Position numbers and translations under genes: made by a program
Assembly (NCBI GenBank): GCA_020630475.1
Contig: JAHDBI010000006.1
Location: 1-64,000, forward strand
Reading direction: 5' to 3'
Source: Saprospiraceae bacterium
Lineage (GTDB): Bacteria > Bacteroidota > Bacteroidia > Chitinophagales > Saprospiraceae
Length of the DNA: 64,000 nucleotides
Shown: piece after piece, positions 47,174 to 55,162 of the stretch
Layout of the letters: every line of letters begins with the position of its first letter
Position numbering within the stretch: the stretch's first letter is position 1
Notes under the pieces: generated by a model
Told to the model about the DNA's origin: nothing
Seen by the model: the letters and a program-made list of their open reading frames with translations, nothing else
Database searches by the model: none

Positions 47174-47425
47174 ATGAAAAAAGTATTCAAAAGTATTTTA
47201 ATCGTATTTGTCCTAGTGGCTTTTGTAGGTCAAATGGATGTCATCGCACAATGTCCCATGTGTAGGATGTCTGCAGAGTCAAATCTTCAAAATGGTGGTT
47301 CAGAAGGGGCAGGTTTGAATAAAGGGATCCTATATCTTTTTATGATGCCTTATCTTTTGGTGGGTACCTTAGCTTTTCTCTGGTGGAGAAATAGAATGTC
47401 GGAAGAAGAGATGGGTGAAGTATAA
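47174..47425 (+). CDS. Small exported membrane protein with CPMC motif
   Basis: An 83-residue protein with a signal peptide (ending DVIAQ), directly followed by CPMCRM, then one membrane helix (about 49-68) and a short charged tail. The frame is open from 47105, but the ATG at 47174 gives a good signal peptide and avoids overlap with DUF420. Similar small CPMC proteins occur after oxidase clusters in Bacteroidota. The CxxC next to a Met could bind copper or take part in thiol chemistry. Function unknown. Confidence 0.8.
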   Translation: MKKVFKSILIVFVLVAFVGQMDVIAQCPMCRMSAESNLQNGGSEGAGLNKGILYLFMMPYLLVGTLAFLWWRNRMSEEEMGEV

Positions 47426-47427
47426 GA

Positions 47428-47451
47428 GCACTATAGGTTTTACTACAGTGC
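47428..47451. terminator. Hairpin between convergent genes
   Basis: GCACTATAG (47428-47436) pairs with CTACAGTGC (47443-47451) with one mismatch, in the 42-base gap between the rightward CPMC gene and the leftward beta-barrel gene. It may stop both transcripts. Flanking A/T runs are short. Confidence 0.45.
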
Positions 47452-47467
47452 CCTTATTTGATATTTT

Positions 47468-48151
47468 CTAGAATACCTTTGCCGCAGTTATATACATTGA
47501 TATTCCTCTATTTTTCGCGTCTGCCGCCGCATCGAGATCAATAAAATCTCTAAACGAATGGTTATATCTAAAATTAGCGCCTAGCAATATATCGTTGCTA
47601 ACTTCGTAATCCGCACCCAATCCTAATATTGCTCCTGTATCGAATCTATTGACGAAACTACTATTCATATCGATGTTTTGCTCAGCAATACCAAAGTCAA
47701 ATAGAACTGTAGCTTCTTCTCTTAGACTGGCACTTTTGGCGTAAGCCAAATTAACACCGCTTTCGGCAATTAAGTTAAATGGACCTACTCGATGCTTGTA
47801 CTTCAACAAAATAGGTGCTTCAAAATAATTTACTCTATTCGTTACTTTAATCCCAACTGGAATATCCGTTCCTAAAACACCGATACTCGTGTTAGGATTG
47901 TACATCGATCCCTTTGCCGTGTATAGGAATTCAGGACTAATACTAAAACGCTTAGAAAGCGGTAAGTCTACAAAAACACCAGCTGAAATCCCATTGAAAG
48001 AACTTGTGCCTGGAAGGAAGTCTCCTATAACCCCACCAAAATCTATATGACTATTTGAAATCCCTGCTTTTGTGCCAACCACAATTTGTGACTGGACTGA
48101 AAAAGCAATAATCATCATAACTCCTGCTAAATACATTTTCATCTTTTTCAT
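47468..48151 (-). CDS. Outer-membrane beta-barrel protein (PorT-like family)
   Basis: A 227-residue protein with signal peptide (ending FSVQSQ) and the outer-membrane beta-barrel pattern: IVVGTKAGISNSHID at the mature start, GISAGVFVDLPLSKRFSISPEFLYTAKGS, YFEAPILLKYK and a final ITAAKVF. This fits the small eight-stranded barrels (OMP_b-brl_2/PorT-like) common in Bacteroidota. No specific role can be read. Its upstream spacer carries two sets of short tandem repeats. Confidence 0.82.
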   Translation of the reverse strand: MKKMKMYLAGVMMIIAFSVQSQIVVGTKAGISNSHIDFGGVIGDFLPGTSSFNGISAGVFVDLPLSKRFSISPEFLYTAKGSMYNPNTSIGVLGTDIPVGIKVTNRVNYFEAPILLKYKHRVGPFNLIAESGVNLAYAKSASLREEATVLFDFGIAEQNIDMNSSFVNRFDTGAILGLGADYEVSNDILLGANFRYNHSFRDFIDLDAAADAKNRGISMYITAAKVF

Positions 48152-48243
48152 AATTCCAGTTTTAATAATGAACTAATAACTGAAAGACGGAAGACGATTG
48201 TTAAGATGTATTATGAAAGTCTTATGGTTTGTTTAAAGTCTTC

Positions 48244-48285
48244 AAGTACCAAGTACCAAGTACTGAGTACCAAGTATTAAGTAAT
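48244..48285. repeat. Tandem 7-base repeat, six units
   Basis: Six units of the heptamer AAGTACC and variants (AAGTACC, AAGTACC, AAGTACT, GAGTACC, AAGTATT, AAGTAAT) run without gaps in the spacer between the beta-barrel gene and the M32 gene. The array degenerates toward its right end. Confidence 0.85.
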
Positions 48286-48320
48286 TATAGATTTGAGTTG
48301 TATAAAATCGTTATTACCAT

Positions 48321-48361
48321 ATAGTATCTACTCCGTACTAAATAGTATCTACTTCGTACTG
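48321..48361. repeat. Direct repeat of about 20 bases, two units
   Basis: ATAGTATCTACTCCGTACTA (48321-48340) is repeated at 48342-48361 with two changes. It lies five bases before the M32 carboxypeptidase stop and 36 bases from the heptamer array. Both sets share GTACT-like cores. Confidence 0.8.
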
Positions 48362-48365
48362 AATT

Positions 48366-49865
48366 CTATTCTTCAATTCCATAAATTGAACTATACTTTT
48401 CTCTAGCATAATCCATAAAATATTTGAAATTCAACGGCTCACCAGTAACTTTTCTACAAAGGCCTTTGGCATCATATAGTTGTCCGTATTGATGAATATT
48501 CTCTCGAAGCCAGGTCAGAAGTTTGTCTGTTTTACCCTTTCTCAGTTGCTTTTTTAATTTTGGAATGTCTTGACATGCTTGATGAAAGAATTGAGCAGCA
48601 TAAAAGCTTCCGATAGAATAGGTAGGGAAATAACCAAAACTTCCATGCGACCAGTGAATATCTTGTAGAATGCCTTGATTGTCATCAGGAACTTCAACTC
48701 CAATATAGCTTTTATAGAGTCTATTCCAAGCTGTCTTTAAATTAGAAGCATTGAGCTTGCCTTCCATTATTTTCTTTTCTAATTCGTAGCGAATCATTAC
48801 ATGAAAATGATAGTGTAGTTCATCTGCCTCTGTACGAATTAAATTAGGAGCTACTTTATTAATTCCTCGATAGAATTTATCAAGACTCACTTTCTTAAGA
48901 TTTTCAGGGAACTGTTTTTTTAGTTTTGGAAGCATATATGTCCAATATTCCATAGATCTTCCCACGTGGTTTTCCCAAAGTCTTGATTGAGATTCATGGA
49001 TACCTAGGCTGATAGCAGAACCTGTAGGTAAACCATAATCTTCGATGGGCAATCCTTGTTCGTATAGGGCATGTCCACCTTCATGGATACAGCTCCACGT
49101 CATGTTGGCAAAATCATTTTCAACCACTCTAGTAGTGACTCTTACATCCTCCGAACTAAAACTAGTTGTAAAAGGATGAGTAGATAGGTCTTGACGACCT
49201 TTTTCGAAGTCATAACCAATGTGCTCAAGAACCTTTAAACCAAATGCCCATTGTTTGTCTTGTGGGTAATGCTTTCTTAGAAAACCAGTTTTTATTTTAG
49301 TTGAGGAATTTAATTCGGAGATCAATTTTTTTAAACCTCGCTTGGCATCTGAAAATACCTTGTCCAATTCAGCTACATTGGCGCCAGATTCATATTGATC
49401 GAGTAGGGCATTATAGGGGTGTTTCCGCCTTCCAATGATTTTTGATTCTTCACGTTTTATTTCGATTAACTCTTGAAGTGCATCTTTATAAAGGTCATAG
49501 TCGTTGGCCTCTCTTGCGGCAATCCATGCATGATACGCTTTAGAAACCACATGAGATCTTTTGATGACAAATTCCTGTGAAAATTTCTGAACCTTTTTAT
49601 ACTCTCTTAATGTAAGGGATACATTTTTTTTCTCCTTGCGGGAAAGGTTTTTCATTGCATAAAGCCTTTGCAATAAGCGCCCAAACTTAGCATCCGTGAA
49701 GAGTTCATGTGTAATACCACTAAGCGTCGCAATTTGTTGAGATCTTTTAGCTGCCGATCCTTTAGGTAGGTTCACTTCTTTATCCCAAGACAACACTGCA
49801 ATAGAATGTCCAACATCAGCTACTTTTTGCATATGCTGAACGTACTGATCATATATTCTAGCCAT
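48366..49865 (-). CDS. M32 family carboxypeptidase (Taq type)
   Basis: A 499-residue cytosolic zinc carboxypeptidase. It carries the M32 zinc motif HEGGHALYEQG near residue 263, followed by GSAISLGIHESQSRLWENHVGRS (third ligand Glu in HESQSR), and IRTEADELHYHFHVMIRYELEK. Length matches Thermus aquaticus carboxypeptidase Taq (about 510). It removes C-terminal residues of peptides with broad specificity. It overlaps DUF423 by eight bases and is the last gene of the ung-DUF423-M32 unit. Confidence 0.95.
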   Translation of the reverse strand: MARIYDQYVQHMQKVADVGHSIAVLSWDKEVNLPKGSAAKRSQQIATLSGITHELFTDAKFGRLLQRLYAMKNLSRKEKKNVSLTLREYKKVQKFSQEFVIKRSHVVSKAYHAWIAAREANDYDLYKDALQELIEIKREESKIIGRRKHPYNALLDQYESGANVAELDKVFSDAKRGLKKLISELNSSTKIKTGFLRKHYPQDKQWAFGLKVLEHIGYDFEKGRQDLSTHPFTTSFSSEDVRVTTRVVENDFANMTWSCIHEGGHALYEQGLPIEDYGLPTGSAISLGIHESQSRLWENHVGRSMEYWTYMLPKLKKQFPENLKKVSLDKFYRGINKVAPNLIRTEADELHYHFHVMIRYELEKKIMEGKLNASNLKTAWNRLYKSYIGVEVPDDNQGILQDIHWSHGSFGYFPTYSIGSFYAAQFFHQACQDIPKLKKQLRKGKTDKLLTWLRENIHQYGQLYDAKGLCRKVTGEPLNFKYFMDYAREKYSSIYGIEE

Positions 49866-50271
49866 TTTTAAAAACTTTTAAACTTCCAAAACAAAATAAT
49901 CCCCAACCCGCGATAAAAAATAAACCGCCGAAGGGAGTAATTGGTCCCATTATTTTTAAGAACTCCATACCAATTATGTCCTTACAACTCAACAGGTAAA
50001 GGGAACCACTAAAAAATAAAATTCCAATTAAGAATATATAGCAGGTATGCCTAAATGCTGGTTTACCCGAGCGTTTATAAAACAAGTAAACAATCATACA
50101 AGCTAAAGTGTGTATAAATTGATAGTTAACGCCTGTTTTAAAAGCAGATAATTGAACATCCGATAACCGCTCCGCTAAGAAATGAGCACCAAACGCTCCT
50201 AGGCTAACTGCCACTAGTCCACTTACTCCACAAAATATGGGGATATTGTCTCTCATAATGATATTTGCCAA
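49858..50271 (-). CDS. DUF423 small membrane protein
   Basis: A 137-residue inner-membrane protein with four hydrophobic segments. The DUF423 (YgdD-like) pattern is seen: GAFGAHFLAERLSDVQLSAFKTGVNYQFIHTLA near residue 26, FLIGILFFSGSLYLLS and ITPFGGLFFIAGW. Its function is unknown. It overlaps ung by 19 bases and the M32 gene by eight, which indicates a compact operon. Confidence 0.93.
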   Translation of the reverse strand: MANIIMRDNIPIFCGVSGLVAVSLGAFGAHFLAERLSDVQLSAFKTGVNYQFIHTLACMIVYLFYKRSGKPAFRHTCYIFLIGILFFSGSLYLLSCKDIIGMEFLKIMGPITPFGGLFFIAGWGLFCFGSLKVFKNG

Positions 50272-50936
50272 TTAATGGTTTGCTTCTTTTGCTCTTCTAA
50301 GATAGTATTCGTTTTTGAGAAATGATGATTTCCGAAAAATGCTTTTCCAGCCAAGGGAGAAGGGTGGGTTGATTCTAATATATGATGTTTGTCTAAATCA
50401 ATGAGCGATTTTTTCGATTTGGCATAATTGCCCCATAAAATGAAGACGATTCCCTTTTTTTGATCGGATATGCATTTAATCACTGCATCCGTAAAATGTT
50501 GCCACCCATATTTTCTATGAGAGCCTGGACTTTTATGCTGAACCGTCAAAACAGAATTTAAAAGTAACACACCTTGTTGGGCCCATTCCGTAAGATCACC
50601 ATGATTAGGTATGTCTATGCCAATGTCATTATTTATTTCTTTATAGATATTTCTTAATGACGGTGGTACTCGTTTTCCTTTTGGTACACTAAAACATAAG
50701 CCCATGGCTTCATTTGGATTGTGATAAGGGTCTTGGCCAATGATAACCACCTTGACTTTTTCGAATGGTGTTAAAGAAAAAGCATTAAATATCTGCCTTC
50801 CAGGTGGGTAGATGATATGGCCATCCTGTTTATCTGATTTCAACTTTTTTCTTAGAGTATCGAAGTATTGGGCTTCAAATTCAGCGCTTAGAACTTTTTT
50901 CCAACTTTCCTCAATTTGAACTGATTTCGAATTCAT
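50253..50936 (-). CDS. ung: Uracil-DNA glycosylase
   Basis: A 227-residue family 1 UDG that removes uracil from DNA. Active-site motifs are VVIIGQDPYHNPNEAMGLCFSV (catalytic Asp in GQDPYH) near residue 65, LLLNSVLTV, and HPSPLAGKAFFGNHHFSKTN (catalytic His and DNA-intercalating loop) near 190. Length and order are standard. It is the first gene of a three-gene minus-strand operon. Confidence 0.97.
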   Translation of the reverse strand: MNSKSVQIEESWKKVLSAEFEAQYFDTLRKKLKSDKQDGHIIYPPGRQIFNAFSLTPFEKVKVVIIGQDPYHNPNEAMGLCFSVPKGKRVPPSLRNIYKEINNDIGIDIPNHGDLTEWAQQGVLLLNSVLTVQHKSPGSHRKYGWQHFTDAVIKCISDQKKGIVFILWGNYAKSKKSLIDLDKHHILESTHPSPLAGKAFFGNHHFSKTNTILEEQKKQTINWQISL

Positions 50937-50968
50937 TCAATAAAGCTAAATAATAATGTGATTATTGA

Positions 50969-50999
50969 TTGTGATTTTCTAAAATATGGACTAAATTTG
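50969..50999 (+). promoter_or_regulatory. Promoter of tRNA-Arg
   Basis: TTG (50969-50971), a 20-base spacer and TAAATTTG (50992-50999) match the Bacteroidota promoter consensus exactly. The tRNA starts 15 bases after the -7 box, which leaves a leader of only a few bases. Confidence 0.75.
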
Positions 51000-51013
51000 C
51001 GCACCGAAAAAGG

Positions 51014-51087
51014 GGTCTCGTAGCTCAGCTGGATAGAGCAGCTCACTTCTAATGAGCAGGTCTCAGGTTCGAATCCTGACGGGATCA
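51014..51087 (+). tRNA. tRNA-Arg (TCT)
   Basis: A full cloverleaf is present: acceptor GGTCTCG/CGGGATC, D arm GCTC...GAGC, anticodon arm GCTCA-CTTCTAA-TGAGC with anticodon TCT (reads AGA), variable loop AGGTC, T arm TCAGG-TTCGAAT-CCTGA, discriminator A at 51087. CCA is not encoded. An accessory region with broken genes begins about 190 bases downstream, and tRNA genes are common integration sites. Confidence 0.95.
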
Positions 51088-51091
51088 CAAG

Positions 51092-51133
51092 AAACCCTCA
51101 TAAGTCTAAGATTTATGGGGGTTTTGTTTTTTT
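51092..51133 (+). terminator. Terminator after tRNA-Arg
   Basis: AAACCCTCATAA (51092-51103) pairs with TTATGGGGGTTT (51113-51124) with one G-T pair, followed by a T-rich run to 51133. It begins five bases after the tRNA end. Confidence 0.75.
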
Positions 51134-51281
51134 AGGTTCTGAAATATTCAAGGTTTTAGTATTGAGCTTAGAGGTCTCTCGTCAGACGCAGTACCCTTCG
51201 GCTAGTTCCTAACTCCAGCTGCAATCGCTTTTTCAAAGCTCAATTGCCTCTAACTCCTTCGAATCAGCGGAAGTCAGCTAT

Positions 51282-52289
51282 TTAGAGCAGAACTTTTCTT
51301 TTTGACACCTCAATTTTTTCTTTAATTTCTTCAATGAATTTCATTCTGTCTATTAGGTTAGAAGTTGTAATGTTACTAGCTAATCCAACAATATGTTTTA
51401 AGTATATACTCGCATGATTACAAACTCTTTCATCATAAGAACGAATATAATTTGGAGTATCATATTTTACATATATGGCATTCCAATTATCTGATTCAAT
51501 GAGAATTTGTTCATTCCCATTAAAAAAATCATTTGTTAATATGGTAAGTTTACCACCTAAATCTTTTTTACCAGGAAACAATTTTCTGCCTTCTTTTAAA
51601 CTTCTTTCAATCAATAGGATTAGTTTGTTTAAACTATTGAATAAGCTTAATAAATTATTCTTGTCTCGATATTTCCCAAATTTTGAAAAATAGAATATTT
51701 GTCGTAGTAGATTATCAAATAGATTAGGATTCCATATTTCAACGGTTGGAAAATCGAAGTATACTTTTGTTATTTGTTCCGCCAACTTCCAAATTTCAGA
51801 GGTTACTAACTTGCCATCCATTATAGATTCATCAAAGGTTGGATTAACAAACTTCCAAACATAGATTTTAAACTCAAGTAGTTCTGGAAACATGAGATAA
51901 TAAAATAATGGCAACTCATTTGTTAAGTAAGTCCCATGAACATTTTTCAACTGGTATAGACTAGACAAATGATCTAAGATATTAGTAAAAAAATCCAAAT
52001 CATTACTCTCCTTGTGTAATGCATCTGAAAGAAAAGCATATGGAGTATCTTTTAAGTTTTCCTGTTAAGCAAAGTAATCTAACGACAACTTATATCGCTG
52101 ACAAATCTCTATTATTTCAGAAAAACTAAAACTAGTTCTTCCATTGAGCTTACCGTACAAACCACTTTTACTTATTCCTAAGAGCCGAGATATTTCATCA
52201 AGAAAATGCTCATTTTTTACATATCTCGATTTTACATCATTAAGAATTCCATTGGTTACTTTTTGACCTAACTCATTCATAATCAACAT
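51282..52289 (-). pseudogene. XRE-like regulator interrupted by one in-frame TAA
   Basis: Codons 1-74 (52289-52068) encode a helix-turn-helix protein with ISRLLGISKSGLYGKLNGRTSFSFSEIIEICQRY. A TAA follows at 52065-52067. The same frame then stays open for 22 codons (QENLKDTPYAFLSDALHKES...) and a further 238 (51998-51282), giving one 335-codon frame. The C-terminal part (YLTNELPLFYYLMFPELLEFKIYVW) looks like the ligand or effector domain that follows the HTH in a Bacteroidota regulator family I have seen with similar length. The 238-codon part has only TTG as a separate start. One nonsense codon and no frameshift: either recent inactivation, readthrough, or two shortened products. Confidence 0.75.
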
Positions 52290-52431
52290 GCATTAATAAT
52301 AATTGAGTAGCAAAAGTTAGTCCAATTATTCATATTGTATAATAAAAGTTATTAATGTCTACATAATGGAACGGTTGTCGCATGTACTTTTACATCGATA
52401 ATTACTTTTTATTCAATAACAAACTTACAAA

Positions 52432-53559
52432 ATGAAGATTCACCAAAAATCGACTATAATTATTTTTGTAAAGGTATTTACCTTTATATTATGTTGCGGT
52501 ACATTTTATAATTTTTCCATTCTTGAACCTAAAACAAGGTCATTTACTGTTACGGAATCTGTTCATTATGAACTACCAATTGGTTTTAATATCGATGAAT
52601 ACTCTAAGCTCGATATTCTTAAATTTCGTCCGAGATCATCTCAAAAAAGGCATACTGATATTCTGTTCAATGATGAGTACTCGGAAGAAATATTTTTCAA
52701 TAAAACAAGTAGAATTCTTCCTTCATGGATGCCAGAAACTGAAAAAATCATCTACTCCATTAATCATACCAAGGTTTATAAAAAGAGTTTAAAAGGAAAA
52801 CCTTCAGAGGTAAAAACATTCAAAAACAACTCAATAGAGAAAGAAGATTTTATTTCTCGAAAAAATCAATTTATACACGAACATGCTTACTCAAAATTTG
52901 AATCTGGTCAGGATATCTTGGCAAAATATAAAAATGATGTTAGCGCCATCATTACACAGAAAAATGAATGCCAGGAAATAGCTACCAAAAATTTACTTTT
53001 TAAAGTATTCCCCAATAATACATATACTAAGATTAACTTTGAAAAAGGTACATCTACTCATTTCTTTCCAGAATCATTTATGAGCATTCCTACTGTGGAT
53101 ATTTCTCACGACCAAATCTTAATTAGATATGGCGCCAATTCATAAGGTTACATTGTTCCAGTCAAAGAAATTTGGTCGAGCCCGAAGACATTATATGATG
53201 GAAAGTGTGTAAAAAGAATAATTACTAAGGAATATTCTGACTATTTATTAGAAGGTTTTGAAGAAGATGGTAATGATGATTCTGAGGTGTTTTCGAGAAG
53301 TGTTCATGACAAAAAGGCTACGTTTTCAATTTTTCCAAATCCAATAAATGAGCACGTAATAATTGAAACATCACATCACCTTTTAAACTTGTCAAATATA
53401 TTGTTACTCGATATTAATGGTCAATCTCTTTCTTGTAGAATGGAAATGAATCCAGAAAATCGTATTAAAATACATACTGACAAACTGGAAGCCGGAGTAT
53501 ATTTTATAAAAATCATTTCTCCTACCTTAAATATCTCTGAGCAAATAATTAAATTTTAA
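52432..53559 (+). pseudogene. Secreted T9SS cargo protein interrupted by one in-frame TAA
   Basis: Codons 1-237 start with a signal-anchor-like stretch (IIIFVKVFTFILCCGTFYN) and end at TAA 53143-53145. The frame then continues unbroken for 138 codons to 53559 (GYIVPVKEIWSSPKTLYDGK and onward), ending in a T9SS type A sorting domain (FSIFPNPINEHVIIE...GVYFIKII). Without passing the TAA the product lacks the sorting domain and could not be attached or exported normally by T9SS. The central region is not recognised. A separate start at GTG 53287 would make only an orphan sorting domain, so the frame is best read as one gene of 376 codons. Confidence 0.75.
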
Positions 53560-53581
53560 ACAATCAAATAAAACTGATATA

Positions 53582-55150
53582 ATGAAATATATAATAACAC
53601 TACTATTAACTATAGTGACAATCTGTGAATTTAGCCAAGTATGTCCGACTACTAAATTTGAAATCGATAAAATAAATGATGAAAGCATACCTTTTATTGC
53701 ACCAGAAGCCTTTTTGCCAAATGGAAATGGTCCTGATACCACAACCGCTCCTGAATACACTGGACCCAGAATGGTTGCCTTTGTTCATGGAATAGCAGCT
53801 TCCCAAAACACATGGGTCGCACAGAGAGATTATTTATCTGTGGAGTTTAACACTTTTGTTCCTCACATTGAGTATAATCATCAATCTATTACAGATGCTG
53901 CGTTCGATGTTAATGGAACACTTAGAACGGCTAATGAACAATTAAATACACAAATGGAAGGACCCGATGGTTTAGGTCCATCCTACGACAAATCAAAAAG
54001 TTTTATAATTGCACATAGCTTGGGAGGGATTGTAGCTAGACGTCTAGAACACAATCATGAAGAAATTAACAACCCTAATTGGTCGAAAGAATATAACGGT
54101 TTAATAACTTTTGGAACTCCTCATCAAGGAACATATATTGCTAATAATAGCGACCTCGCAGTTCAATGGACTCAAGAAGGTTGTGAACTTTTCTCATATG
54201 CCTACTTTAACGAGGCTATTAGTCAAATTGACATTCCCTACGTCCCTGCATTTGCTGAAAAATTCCTAACGAGTTTTTTGAAAAACACAGCTTTTGGCGA
54301 AGCTAAAAGTAAGAAGTTCTTAGATGATTATATTACCAATAATGGGAGTGGTGGTATTATAGGAAATGGAATATGTAATGAAGGGCTCAATTTTTTAGTT
54401 GGAGGTAAAATTGCTGAAATGCTTCCACCAATTGGTGAAGATATGCTTCCTGATTCTGAGAATATGACTGAACTTCAGAACAATAGCTTTGACTATCCTA
54501 TTATTACGGCATACGGAATTGAAACAACTCCTGTATCTTTAAAACAAATGTTTGCCGCAACAAAAAATACAAATGTAGACTATCCTTTATGGGGTGCAGA
54601 TGATGAATTAGGTGAAGATGAGTTCGAAGATATATATGAGGACATATTAGATAGAACATATTCGAAATATGAAAAATGGGCGATGATACCATATTGGGGA
54701 GATTCTCATCGTGATGCGTTTTAATCAGCTTATGAGTGGTTAAGTATTTTGGACGAACAATATCGTATCATTTTTGATATTGACTACATTGAAACTAATA
54801 TTGTCGATACTGAAATAGCTTGTAAGTGTGAAACTCCTGGGTTTGAAATTATTATAGATTGTGAAGAAACAACACTTGATGGTCCTTTTGGATCATTATA
54901 TGAGCTTGATTGTGAAGAGATAGAAGTACCAATTTATGAACATACAATCATACAAAACGAAAGTGATGCCGTTGTTCGTGCGAATTCCTCATCTGCATTG
55001 AACCATGGTAATACATTCATTCCTATAAACATGGCAGGAAGTAATCACACGAATATGAAAAATGATCTTAACACGAAGTTTATTTTTGATACATATTTAA
55101 GCCCCGATGAGGAATTTCCAATTAAAACATTTAAGTTGACTAAATTATAA
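53582..55150 (+). pseudogene. Exported lipase-like alpha/beta hydrolase interrupted by one in-frame TAA
   Basis: A signal peptide (IITLLLTIVTIC) precedes an alpha/beta hydrolase resembling PGAP1-like or triacylglycerol lipases: MVAFVHGIAASQNTW (oxyanion region) and the nucleophile elbow AHSLGG with S146, then GLITFGTPHQGTY. TAA occurs at 54722-54724 after SHRDAF. The frame continues for 142 codons with ESDAVVRANSS (candidate catalytic D462) and GSNHTNMKND (candidate catalytic H489; numbering counts the stop as one position). The usual order Ser-Asp-His is therefore complete only across the TAA. The separate downstream frame has only a TTG start. Confidence 0.78.
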
Positions 55151-55162
55151 AAATTTACTTTC

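Noticed and set aside
48244-48361. CRISPR array
   Set aside because: The units are 7 and 20 bases, tandem without unique spacers, and no cas genes are nearby.
51014-51087. tRNA-Arg as a suppressor tRNA explaining the TAA codons
   Set aside because: Its anticodon is TCT, which reads AGA; it cannot decode UAA by normal pairing.
53287-53559. Independent small gene for the T9SS sorting domain
   Set aside because: A sorting domain without cargo makes no sense, and the frame is continuous with the preceding gene apart from one TAA.
51282-55150. Global use of UAA as a sense codon in this genome
   Set aside because: Most backbone genes in the window end at TAA with sensible protein ends, so UAA works as a stop here.
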